From Megascapheus bottae (Eukaryota; Chordata; Mammalia; Rodentia; Geomyidae), in contig JANJXV010000266.1 in the NCBI GenBank assembly GCA_024803745.1, forward strand, positions 372,001 through 436,000: a stretch of DNA of 64,000 nucleotides, read 5' to 3'. The translations under genes were made by a program, and so were the position numbers. Of this stretch, positions 37,901 through 49,765 are shown in pieces. Numbering within the stretch: the first letter of the stretch is position 1; the number at the start of each line of letters is the position of its first letter. Under the pieces are notes generated by a model, which had not been told where the DNA came from, made no database searches, and saw only the letters and a program-made list of their open reading frames with translations.

Positions 37901-38761
37901 TAATAAGGACCAAGAATCACAACAAATCAGAGAAAGGCTGGATAAGTGGGACTGCATTAAACTGCAGAGCTTTTGTATGGCAACGGATATAGCTAGTAAA
38001 CTAATCAGGAAGCCTACAGAGTGGGAGAAGATCTTCACCACCCAAACAACCGAACAAGGCCTCATATCTAAAATATATCAACAACTCAAAAAATTGAATC
38101 ACTCCAAAACTAACCTCCAAAGTAACACCCATCCCATTCCAAAATGGGCCAAAGACTTAAAGAGAGTCTTCTCTGAAGAAGAAACAAAAATGGCCTATAG
38201 ACACATGAAGAAATGCTCAACATCTCTGGTCATAAAAGAAATGCAAATCAAAACAAGTCTAAGATTCCACCTAACTCCAGTTAGAATGGCCAGGATCAGG
38301 AAAACGAATGACAACAGATGCTGGAGGGGATGTGGTCAGGAGGGATCACTACTACACTGTTGGTGGGAGTGCAAACTCGTTCAACCACTATGGAAAGCAG
38401 TGCGGCAGTGCCTCAAAACGCTAAACATACAACTCGCCTATGACCCAGCAATTCCAGTACTTGGCATTTACCCAACAATCCAGAAACAAGGGCCTACTAA
38501 ACCCACTAGCACAACAATGTTCATTGCAGCACTATTCACCATAGCAAAGATATGGAACCAACCCAGATGTCCCTCAGTTGATGAGTGGATCAACAGTTGT
38601 GGTATTTGTACAAAATGGAATTCTATGCTGCTGTCAAAAAGAATGACATCGCCCCATTTGTTAGGAAATGGAAAGACTTAGAACAAATCATATTAAGTGA
38701 AGTAAGCCAGACTCAAAGGAACTTAGGCTCAGTGGTTTCCCTCATTCGTCATAATCAGTAG
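34921..38761 (+). pseudogene. U5 L1 ORF2 pseudogene, C-terminus shifted
   Basis: The endonuclease frame 34967-35821 is uninterrupted after the initial stop and shift, with GEFN and KIDHILG. Fingers are 35963-36442. The palm frame 36699-38681 (660 codons) has motif A, GMRQGCP, FADD and the Cys-rich motif, but a private one-base deletion (ATCAACAGTTG for ATCAACAAGTTG near 38595) shifts the last residues. The native TAG is at 38759-38761. Private KLEWKIDS replaces KIEWKKDS. Confidence 0.95.
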
Positions 38762-39179
38762 AAACCTTGGGCTCTACTAGCAGAGATTGGCAATAGAGCA
38801 AAAGGCCATATATAAGGCCATATAATGTGAAGCTAATTGAAAGGACCTCCAGGATATTGACACAAAAGCCATATAATGAATGATTGTTGTCCTTAATGTA
38901 CTATGTTGTCTCTCATCTCGCTTGCTGTCCCTTGGTTATTCCATATTGGTATAGTATCTCACTTTGTTATCTGATATATTGAATTTATTTGTATTTGGAT
39001 ATTTGAAATTTGATAGGGAAGGGGGGAAAACCAAGACGGGTGGGGGTGTGGGGTTGGAGGGAAATGGGTACCAAGACATGTGAAAGGGTATCAATGTATG
39101 TGAATTAATGCACCTTCTATCTGGCAAATATCATCTAACCCTTTTATTAATTACAATAAAAAAATGAAAAAAAAAGAAA
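38762..39179 (+). mobile_element. U5 L1 3' UTR and A-rich tail
   Basis: GGTTATTCC replaces GGTTATCCC near 38937 (shared with U6), and the G-tract returns to the GTGTGGGG form. Confidence 0.88.
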
Positions 39180-39805
39180 GTTGTAGTGTGTGGGGAGGAT
39201 GATGGGGTCAAATACATTTCTTCTTAGAAATTTACCTCATCTGGTTGCCCTGGATTTTCCTGGCCTTCTTCTTAGAGAAAGTTCTGTTATACTGGATTTG
39301 TGGCTTGGCAATGATCTAGCATGTACATCTTCGAGTAAGACATCCACAACTTCCATGCCTGAGACTCGAGTTTCCTGACCTTTGGCAACAGCACAGCAAC
39401 ATCTTTCTTCCTCCTGAGCCACAGGCCAAGTGAGCTGGCTTGAGCTGGTTGTTAGTTACAGTGGCTTGGTTACCAGGGTTCCATATTCTGTTCCATTGTG
39501 AGGGAGGCAGGGTCACCTTTCAGGGCCCAATGACCAAAGATCCTTGCTCACAAAAGACCTCACCAAAGACATACTGGAGGCTGAATCTCTCCTCCAGTCT
39601 CACAATATACGTGTGGATGTAGTATACAGCACACCTTATTTGTCCAATATCAATGTCTTCCACTAGGCCCAACTACCAGTCTGGTCTCAGGCTCAAGGAG
39701 CCTTTCTTAGGTAAGATCCAAACTTAAGGGTCAATATTGCCCTCATCCTTTACAAAACATTTGCTTCACAGTGCCTTCTCTGCCTGCATTTGGCCCCTTG
39801 TCGAA
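39180..39805. other. U6 spacer left block, unrecognised
   Basis: GCATTTGGCCCC replaces GCATTTTGCCCC near 39790 (shared with U7 and U8); private AATATCAATG near 39647. No gene seen. Confidence 0.6.
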
Positions 39806-40002
39806 TTTTTTTTTGTTTTTGCTAGTCTTGGGACTTGACCTCAGAGTGTGAACATTGTTCTTGGGCTTTCTTTAGGCTTTAGCTGTCCCACCGAGCCACA
39901 GCACCGCTTGCAGCGTTTTCTATGTATGTGGTAATGAGGAATCAAACCTGAGGCTTACTGCTTGGTAGCCAAGGACTCTCCCACTAGGTCAAACACACAG
40001 GG
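39806..40002 (-). mobile_element. U6 antisense IDL-Geo-type SINE
   Basis: Same insertion and same diagnostic bases as U4. Confidence 0.72.
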
Positions 40003-40240
40003 CATCTTGCACATATTTTTGACGTCAATCTACTAGGATATTATTAGGTTTCTGTATCCTAATCAATTTTTTCCTGATGATTAGCTTTGCTGTCATGTGT
40101 AAAAAATGCAAGAGGGAAAAACACAGAAGAATTAGTGAAATTAAAAAAAAGCATTAGACACAGTTAAGTGTTCATTCTTTGTAGGAGAAAGGATATTTGG
40201 ATATGATGATGATGATGATGACTTTATAATTACTATGTCA

Positions 40241-40446
40241 CGGTTGAGAGTTTGGCATAGTGGTAGAGTGCTTGCCTAGCATCCATGAAGATCTGGGTTT
40301 GATTGCTCAGTACCACATAGATAGAAAATCTAGATGTGGCACTGTGGCTCAAGTGTCAGAGGGCTAGTCTTGAGAAAACCCGAGGACAGTGCTCAGGCCC
40401 TGAATTCAAGCCCCAAGACTGGCAGAAAGATAAAAGAAAATAAAAA
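40241..40446 (+). mobile_element. U6 sense IDL-Geo-type SINE
   Basis: AAGTGTCAGAG replaces AAGTGGCAGAG in the right monomer, shared only by U6-U8; CGG start. Confidence 0.8.
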
Positions 40447-41109
40447 TGCTTTTTACGAGCTAATTCACTCACAGCATTTGCTTCTGAAATCTTCGCTTCT
40501 GCATCTTGTGAAATACCCCTTTCCCTCAACGTAGACAAGAAAAACAGATCCATCCCATGGTCCACTGTGAGGCCACTGGTTGGGCTAAGAGCTAGTCGTG
40601 CAGCAACACATAAGTTTTATTCTAATACTTTCCAAACTTTGTACTCAAATATGCTACCTACTTACCAACTTATGTCAGTTATCCTTATGCTATAACTTTT
40701 CTTCATTACTACAATATTCTTACACTCCTACGTTAATCCTCTTGCACCTCCCCTGACCTCTCTCATTCTTTTTTTCTATCTCTGGACCTCTGCTCGTCTT
40801 TCAACCCTTATACTGCACGGATCTACACTTGATGGCTGTTGAGCAATATTGTATATGTAGGTGGTTAATTATTCTCTAGGCTCAGAGGGACTTAAAGACA
40901 GTAGAGATTGGATTGAGAGGCTTATTGTTTTGGGTATAAATCGCTTATCAGTGGTTGTATTAGGCTGGTCTGTAAGTGCACAAAAAGAAAGAGTGATAAT
41001 ACCAATCAAAACTTGTGAACATCTAGTGTCTGCCAGCTACAGAGGTCTAGGTTGGTTATATCTGAAAAACTATAATCGTATTTAGTAGTAATCTTGCTCC
41101 CATTTTCAA
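40447..41109 (+). other. U6 leader before L1 ORF1
   Basis: GACAGTAGAG replaces GACAATAGAG near 40900, shared with U7 and U8. No gene supported. Confidence 0.55.
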
Positions 41110-42293
41110 ATGGGCAGAACAAGAAACTCAAGAAAAATGTCAAATCAAGAAACAACATCCCCCACCCAATGTAAACAGACAATGGAACAGTCACTGGCAA
41201 ACCTAGAGGAGAGTCTTCCAATTGCTACACAAATGCAATTGATAAACATCATTAATGAAAAATGTGAAAATATAAAGAAAGAGATAATGGAGGAAGCCAT
41301 ACCTGAACAAGAGGAAAGCAAAAACAAGGTGATAAGTGAAAAAGAAGAAGCCATAAAGGAGGCCATAATAAAGGTTTTTCAAAGAAAGATGGATGAATTC
41401 AAAGAATCCACAAATAAAAACGTGACCAAACTCCAGCAAATGTCCAAAGAAAATAAAGCTACTGAGCTAACCACTCAAAAGTAAATCAAGGAGATAAAGA
41501 AATCCATACATGATCTAAAACAAGGGATGCAAGGCATCAAAAGTGAGCAATTAGAAGCAAGGGAGATGAAAAATAAAGTAGATAGCTTTGATAGCAGGTT
41601 AGACATTGCAGAGGAGAGAATTTCCGTGGCTGAAGATAATTTGGGAATTATAAAGAACAGAAAATGAGTCAATCCAAATCTAGGAAATATGAGAGAGCGC
41701 TTCAGGAGGTCCAAGATACAATTAGGAAGCCTAATTTAAGGCTAGTTGGTACTGAGGAGGGCATGGAGAAAGAGGTCAATGGTATTGGAAATATACTTCA
41801 GGGAATCATCTCAGAGAATTTCCCAAATATCCAGAAGGGCAGGCCCATCCAGATACGAGAAGCTTGTAGAACCCCAAACAGACCTGACCAGAAAAGAACA
41901 TCCCACCGCCACATTGTGATCCGAACTGGATCAATAGAAACGAAAGGAAAGATCCTAAAGGCAGCCAGGGAAAAGGGATCAGTAACCTACAAAGGCAAAC
42001 CAATCAGAATAACCCCAGATTTCTCAGCAGAGACCATGCAAGCACGAAGTGACTGGAAGCATATATGTCATGCCCTTATATCAAATAACTACCAACCAAG
42101 AATACTGTAGCCAGCTAAGCTCTCATTCATAACTGTGGGAAAAACAAAAACATTCCATTCCAGGGAAAAGCTGCAACAATATGTCGAAACAAAACCAACA
42201 CTACAGAGAATTCTCAAAGATGCTCTATACATAGAAAACCAAAATAAATGCAATATAGGGAAAGAAAAGGCACCTAAACAGCATACCATCTAA
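41110..42293 (+). pseudogene. U6 L1 ORF1 pseudogene with extra stop
   Basis: A TAA at 41482-41484 ends the coiled-coil half after 124 codons, in addition to the shared central overlap (41664) and TAG (42108-42110). GVEKE becomes GMEKE in the RRM half. Native stop TAA 42291-42293. The first frame is therefore shorter than the 185 codons of other units. Confidence 0.93.
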
Positions 42294-42341
42294 GGACCAC
42301 AAGAACTGTCAAGACACAGGCCCTACTAAAAGCTTTTAAAA

Positions 42342-45300
42342 ATGGTAGGAACTAATAAATATCTCTTAATCCTAACTCTCAATATCAATGGACTTAACTC
42401 TCCAATTAAACGGCATAGGTTGTCTAGTTGGATCAAAAAGCAAGAGCCATCGTTCTGCTGACTTCGAGAGACACATCTTACCCAAAAACAATCATCTTTT
42501 GAAAGTGAGAGGTTGGAATAAACTCTATCAAGCTAACTGCCCCCATAAACAGGCTAGAGTTGCCATCCTCATATCAGATACAATAGACTTCAAACTAAAA
42601 TTAGTAAGAAAAGACAAAGAAGGTTACTACATACTACTAAAGGGATCTTTCCTCCCGGAAGACATAACAATCCTAAATATTTACACACCCAATCCCGGAC
42701 CTCCAAACTTCATCAAGCAAACTTTACTTACACTGAAACCATACATAGATCGAAACACAGTGATTGTTGGTGAGTTTAACACACCACTCTCACCTATGGA
42801 CAGATCAACAAGGCAAAAACTCAACAGAGAAACCTTAGAACTGAACAACTATATAGACCAACTAGATCTAACAGACATCTGCAGAATATTCCACCCAGTA
42901 ACACCACAGTATACGTTTTTCTCAGCAGCACATGGAACATTTTCCAAAATAGACAACATCTTAGGCCATAAAGCAAACCTGGACAGATTCAGAAACACTG
43001 AAATTATTCCATGCACACTCTCAGACCATAAAGGCATCAAATTGGAGCTGAACACACATCTCCACCAAAGAAAACCCTGTAACTCATGGAGACTGAACCA
43101 CACATTGTTGAATCAAAAACAATGGGTAATCGAAGAGATCAGAACAGATATCCAACTGTTTATGAAATTTAACAATAAGGAGCACACAAATATCAACTCC
43201 TTAGGGACACAACAAAGGCAGTACTCAGAGGAAAATTTATAGCGTGGAGTGCCTACAACAGCAAGTTGGAAAAATGGCAAACCAACTAGTTAATGTCTCA
43301 CCTTAACCTCCTGGAAAAAGAGCAACAAACCAACCCTAAACCCATTAGGAGAAAGCAAATTATTAAAATCAAAGCAGAATTAAATGATTTGGAATAAAAA
43401 AAAACTATAGAAAGAATCAACAAAACAAGGAGTTGGTTCTTGAAAGAATTAACAAAATTGACAAGCCCTTAGCAAATCTTACCAAAAAAAGAAGAGAGCA
43501 TATCGAAATAAACAAAATCGCAGATGAAAATGGTAATGTCACGACAGAAATTACCAAGATCCAGAATATCATGAGGGAATACTTCTCAAACCTTTACGCC
43601 AACAAATTTGAGAATCTAGAAGAAATGGATGAATTCCTAGACAATATTAACATACACACACTGAACCAAGAAGAGCTAACCCAACTCAACAGGCCTATTT
43701 CAAGCTCTGAAATAGAAATGGAAATTAGACAACTTCCAGTTAAAAAGAGCCCAGGGCCAGATGGATTCACAGCTGAATTCTATAAGGTCTTCAAAGCAGA
43801 GCTCACACCAATACTCCTCAAGCTCTTCAACGAAATTGAAAATGAAGGTTCTTTACTAAACTGATTCTGTGAAGCCAGCATATCCCTCATCCCCAAACCA
43901 GACAGAGATTCATCAAAGAAAGAGATCTATAGACCCAATTCTTTGATGAACATCGATGCAAACCTTCTCAACAAAATACTGGCCAACCGTCTACAACAAC
44001 TCATCAAAAAAAATATACACTATGATCAAACTGGATTCATCACAGGGAGGCAAAGCTGGTTCAACATACACAAATCAATTAATATAATTCAACACATCAA
44101 CAGGAGCAGGGATAAAATCACATGATTGTCTCAATAGATGCGGAAAACGCATTTGACAAGATCCAAAACCCCTTTATGTTAAAAGATGTGGAGAAACTAG
44201 GAATCCATGGAACATTTCTCAATGTAATAAAGGCTGTGTATGAGAAACCCACTGCTAGTATTATACTTAATGGTGAAAATCTAAAGCCATTCCCTCTAAA
44301 ATCAGGAACGAGACAAGGATGCCCACTCTCTCCACTCCTTTTTAACATAGTACTAGAATTCCTAGGCAGTGCAATATGGCAAGAAGCAAGCATAAAGGGG
44401 ATCCAAGTAGGGAAAGAGGAAATAAAACTATCCCTCTTTGCAGATGACATGATTCTGTATTTAAAGAATCCTATAGACTCTACTCCCAAGCTCCTTGAGC
44501 TGATTCAAAGCTTTGGAAGGGTAGCAGGCCATAAAATCAACCCTCACAAATCAACTGCCTTACTTTACGCCAATACTGAGAGGAACGAGGCAATAATCAG
44601 GAAAGAAAATCCTTTCACAATAGCCTCAAAGAAAATAAAGTACCTAGCAATTATCTTAACTAAGAATGTAAAGGACCGTTTAGATGAAAACTTTAAAACC
44701 CTAAAAAAGGAAATTAAAGCAGAACTAAGGAAATGGAAAAACCTCCCATGCTCCTGGATTGGAAGAATCAACATTGTGAAAATGACAATCTTGCCAAGGG
44801 CTATCTACAAATTCAATGTAATACCCATCAAGATCCCAATGTCATTCTTTAAAGACATAGAAGAGGCAATTCAAAATTTCATATGGAATAATAAAAGACC
44901 CCGTATAGCAAAAACACTTCTTAGCAGAAAGAACAGCGCTGGAGGAATTTCAATTCCAAACTTAAGGCTCTATTACAGAGCTATAATTCTCAAAACAGCT
45001 TGGTACTGGCACAAGAACAGGCCTGAAGTCCAATGGAGTAGAACTGCGGACCCAGATATTAAACCACAGACCTATGGCCACCTAATCTTTGACCAGGGAG
45101 CCAAAAAAATAGAATGGAAGAAAGATAGCCTCTTCAACAAGTTGTGCTGGCAGAACTGGTTAAACACCTGCAGAAAACTAAAGTTGGATCCTTCTTTGTC
45201 CCCTTGCACTAGAATTAACTCCAAATGGATCAAAGACGTGGAGGTAAAAGCTGACAAACTGAAAAGTTTACAGGAAGGAATAGGAGATACACTAGGCCTC

Positions 45301-46185
45301 CTTGGTACAGGTCGAAACTTTCTTAATAAGGACCAAGAATCACAACAAATCAGAGAAAGGCTGGATAAGTGGGACTGCATTAAACTGCAGAGCTTTTGTA
45401 TGGCAACGGATATAGCTAGTAAACTAATCAGGAAGCCTACAGAGTGGGAGAAGATCTTCACCACCCAAACAACCGAACAAGGCCTCATATCTAAAATATA
45501 TCAACAACTCAAAAAATTGAATCACTCCAAAACTAACCTCCAAAGTAACACCCATCCCATTCCAAAATGGGCCAAAGACTTCAAGAGAGTCTTCTCTGAA
45601 GAAGAAACAAAAATGGCCTATAGACACATGAAGAAATGCTCAACATCTCTGGTCATAAAAGAAATGCAAATCAAAACAAGTCTAAGATTCCACCTAACTC
45701 CAGTTAGAATGGCCAGGATCAGGAAAACGAATGACAACAGATGCTGGAGGGGATGTGGTCAGGAGGGATCACTACTACACTGTTGGTGGGAGTGCAAACT
45801 CGTTCAACCACTATGGAAAGCAGTGCGGCAGTGCCTCAAAACGCTAAACATACAACTCGCCTATGACCCAGCAATTCCAGTACTTGGCATTTACCCAACA
45901 ATCCAGAAACAAGGGCCTACTAAACCCACTAGCACAACAATGTTCATTGCAGCACTATTCACCATAGCAAAGATATGGAACCAACCCAGATGTCCCTCAG
46001 TTGATGAGTGGATCAACAAGTTGTGGTATTTGTACAAAATGGAATTCTATGCTGCTGTCAAAAAGAATGACATCGCCCCATTTGTTAGGAAATGGAAAGA
46101 CTTAGAACAAATCATATTAAGTGAAGTAAGCCAGACTCAAAGGAACTTAGGCTCAGTGGTTTCCCTCATTCGTCATAATCAGTAG
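42342..46185 (+). pseudogene. U6 L1 ORF2 pseudogene with 687-codon RT frame
   Basis: Endonuclease frame 42388-43242 with GEFN and KIDNILG; fingers 43433-43864 and 43943-44125. The main frame 44122-46185 (687 codons) has [19 protein letters not shown] and an intact Cys-rich motif. Private changes include LAIILTK for LAISLTK and PIKIPM for PINIPM. QLAYDP, KQGPTKP and LYKMEFY are shared with U5. Confidence 0.95.
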
Positions 46186-46603
46186 AAACCTTGGGCTCTA
46201 CTAGCAGAGATTGGCAATAGAGCAAAAGGCCATATATAAGGCCATATAATGTGAAGCTAATTGAAAGGACCTCCAGGATATTGACACAAAAGCCATATAA
46301 TGAATGATTGTTGTCCTTAATGTACTATGTTGTCTCTCATCTCGCTTGCTGTCCCTTGGTTATTCCATATTGGTATAGTATCTCACTTTGTTATCTGATA
46401 TATTGAATTTATTTGTATTTGGATATTTGAAATTTGATAGGGAAGGGGGGAAAACCAAGACGGGTGGGGGTGTGGGGTTGGAGGGAAATGGGTACCAAGA
46501 CATGTGAAAGGGTATCAATGTATGTGAATTAATGCACCTTCTATCTGGCAAATATCATCTAACCCTTTTACCAATTACAATAAAAAAATGAAAAAAAAAG
46601 AAA
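46186..46603 (+). mobile_element. U6 L1 3' UTR and A-rich tail
   Basis: Same as U5, including GGTTATTCC; private TTTACCAATT for TTTACTAATT near 46570. Confidence 0.88.
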
Positions 46604-47229
46604 GTTGTAGTGTGTGGGGAGGATGATGGGGTCAAATACATTTCTTCTTAGAAATTTACCTCATCTGGTTGCCCTGGATTTTCCTGGCCTTCTTCTTAGA
46701 GAAAGTTCTGTTATACTGGATTTGTGGCTTGGCAATGATCTAGCATGTACATCTTCGAGTAAGACATCCACAACTTCCATGCCTGAGACTCGAGTTTCCT
46801 GACCTTTGGCAACAGCACAGCAACATCTTTCTTCCTCCTGAGCCACAGGCCAAGTGAGCTGGCTTGAGCTGGTTGTTAGTTACAGTGGCTTGGTTACCAG
46901 GGTTCCATATTCTGTTCCATTGTGAGGGAGGCAGGGTCACCTTTCAGGGCCCAATGACCAAAGATCCTTGCTCACAAAAGACCTCACCAAAGACATACTG
47001 GAGGCTGAATCTCTCCTCCAGTCTCACAATATACGTGTGGATGTAGTATACAGCACACCTTATTTGTCCAATCCCAATGTCTTCCACTAGGCCCAACTAC
47101 CAGTCTGGTCTCAGGCTCAAGGAGCCTTTCTTAGGTAAGATCCAAACTTAAGGGTCAATATTGCCCTCATCCTTTACAAAACATTTGCTTCACAGTGCCT
47201 TCTCTGCCTGCATTTGGCCCCTTGTCGAA
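46604..47229. other. U7 spacer left block, unrecognised
   Basis: Nearly identical to U6, with AATCCCAATG as in U4 and U5. No gene seen. Confidence 0.6.
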
Positions 47230-47426
47230 TTTTTTTTTGTTTTTGCTAGTCTTGGGACTTGACCTCAGAGTGTGAACATTGTTCTTGGGCTTTCTTTAGG
47301 CTTTAGCTGTCCCACCGAGCCACAGCACCGCTTGCAGCGTTTTCTATGTATGTGGTAATGAGGAATCAAACCTGAGGCTTACTGCTTGGTAGCCAAGGAC
47401 TCTCCCACTAGGTCAAACACACAGGG
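47230..47426 (-). mobile_element. U7 antisense IDL-Geo-type SINE
   Basis: No difference from U6 seen by eye. Confidence 0.72.
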
Positions 47427-47664
47427 CATCTTGCACATATTTTTGACGTCAATCTACTAGGATATTATTAGGTTTCTGTATCCTAATCAATTTTTTCCTG
47501 ATGATTAGCTTTGCTGTCATGTGTAAAAAATGCAAGAGGGAAAAACACAGAAGAATTAGTGAAATTAAAAAAAAGCATTAGACACAGTTAAGTGTTCATT
47601 CTTTGTAGGAGAAAGGATATTTGGATATGATGATGATGATGATGACTTTATAATTACTATGTCA

Positions 47665-47870
47665 CGGTTGAGAGTTTGGCATAGTGGTAGAGTGCTTGCC
47701 TAGCATCCATGAAGATCTGGGTTTGATTGCTCAGTACCACATAGATAGAAAATCTAGATGTGGCACTGTGGCTCAAGTGTCAGAGGGCTAGTCTTGAGAA
47801 AACCCGAGGACAGTGCTCAGGCCCTGAATTCAAGCCCCAAGACTGGCAGAAAGATAAAAGAAAATAAAAA
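47665..47870 (+). mobile_element. U7 sense IDL-Geo-type SINE
   Basis: Same as U6, including AAGTGTCAGAG. Confidence 0.8.
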
Positions 47871-48533
47871 TGCTTTTTACGAGCTAATTCACTCACAGCA
47901 TTTGCTTCTGAAATCTTCGCTTCTGCATCTTGTGAAATAGCCCTTTCCCTCAACGTAGACAAGAAAAACAGATCCATCCCATGGTCCACTGTGAGGCCAC
48001 TGGTTGGGCTAAGAGCTAGTCGTGCAGCAACACATAAGTTTTATTCTAATACTTTCCAAACTTTGTACTCAAATATGCTACCTACTTACCAACTTATGTC
48101 AGTTATCCTTATGCTATAACTTTTCTTCATTACTACAATATTCTTACACTCCTACGTTAATCCTCTTGCACCTCCCCTGACCTCTCTCATTCTTTTTTTC
48201 TATCTCTGGACCTCTGCTCGTCTTTCAACCCTTATACTGCACGGATCTACACGTGATGGCTGTTGAGCAATATTGTATATGTAGGTGGTTAATTATTCTC
48301 TAGGCTCAGAGGGACTTAAAGACAGTAGAGATTGGATTGAGAGGCTTATTGTTTTGGGTATAAATCGCTTATCAGTGGTTGTATTAGGCTGGTCTGTAAG
48401 TGCACAAAAAGAAAGAGTGATAATACCAATCAAAACTTGTGAACATCTAGTGTCTGCCAGCTACAGAGGTCTAGGTTGGTTATATCTGAAAAACTATAAT
48501 CGTATTTAGTAGTAATCTTGCTCCCATTTTCAA
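47871..48533 (+). other. U7 leader before L1 ORF1
   Basis: Private changes: GAAATAGCCC for GAAATACCCC near 47938 and ACACGTGATGG for ACACTTGATGG near 48252, the latter creating a CACGTG E-box palindrome. No gene supported. Confidence 0.55.
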
Positions 48534-49717
48534 ATGGGCAGAACAAGAAACTCAAGAAAAATGTCAAATCAAGAAACAACATCCCCCACCCAATGTAAAC
48601 AGACAATGGAACAGTCACTGGCAAACCTAGAGGAGAGTCTTCCAATTGCTACACAAATGCAATTGATAAACATCATTAATGAAAAATGTGAAAATATAAA
48701 GAAAGAGATAATGGAGGAAGCCATACCTGAACAAGAGGAAAGCAAAAACAAGGTGATAAGTGAAAAAGAAGAAGCCATAAAGGAGGCCATAATAAAGGTT
48801 TTTCAAAGAAAGATGGATGAATTCAAAGAATCCACAAATAAAAACGTGACCAAACTCCAGCAAATGTCCAAAGAAAATAAAGCTACTGAGCTAACCACTC
48901 AAAAGTAAATCAAGGAGATAAAGAAATCCATACATGATCTAAAACAAGGGATGCAAGGCATCAAAAGTGAGCAATTAGAAGCAAGGGAGATGAAAAATAA
49001 AGTAGATAGCTTTGATAGCAGGTTAGACATTGCAGAGGAGAGAATTTCCGTGGCTGAAGATAATTTGGGAATTATAAAGAACAGAAAATGAGTCAATCCA
49101 AATCTAGGAAATATGAGAGAGCGCTTCAGGAGGTCCAAGATACAATTAGGAAGCCTAATTTAAGGCTAGTTGGTACTGAGGAGGGCATGGAGAAAGAGGT
49201 CAATGGTATTGGAAATATACTTCAGGGAATCATCTCAGAGAATTTCCCAAATATCCAGAAGGGCAGGCCCATCCAGATACGAGAAGCTTGTAGAACCCCA
49301 AACAGACCTGACCAGAAAAGAACATCCCACCGCCACATTGTGATCCGAACTGGATCAATAGAAACGAAAGGAAAGATCCTAAAGGCAGCCAGGGAAAAGG
49401 GATCAGTAACCTACAAAGGCAAACCAATCAGAATAACCCCAGATTTCTCAGCAGAGACCATGCAAGCACGAAGTGACTGGAAGCATATATGTCATGCCCT
49501 TATATCAAATAACTACCAACCAAGAATACTGTAGCCAGCTAAGCTCTCATTCATAACTGTGGGAAAAACAAAAACATTCCATTCCAGGGAAAAGCTGCAA
49601 CAATATGTCGAAACAAAACCAACACTACAGAGAATTCTCAAAGATGCTCTATACATAGAAAACCAAAATAAATGCAATATAGGGAAAGAAAAGGCACCTA
49701 AACAGCATACCATCTAA
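48534..49717 (+). pseudogene. U7 L1 ORF1 pseudogene with extra stop
   Basis: Encodes the same peptides as U6: TAA at 48906-48908, central overlap at 49088, TAG at 49532-49534, native stop TAA 49715-49717. Confidence 0.93.
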
Positions 49718-49765
49718 GGACCACAAGAACTGTCAAGACACAGGCCCTACTAAAAGCTTTTAAAA

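Larger units (their letters stand above)
31757..39179 (+). repeat. U5: complete tandem unit
   Basis: 7423 bp. Its 5' ORF2 half resembles U3/U4 (GMRQGCP, GAPNF), whereas its 3' end resembles U6 (QLAYDP, KQGPTKP). This mosaic suggests an exchange point inside the unit. Confidence 0.98.
39180..46603 (+). repeat. U6: complete tandem unit
   Basis: 7424 bp. First of three units carrying AAG to TAA at ORF1 codon 125 and AENAFDKI in RT motif A. Its ORF2 3' end still matches U5 rather than U7. Confidence 0.98.
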
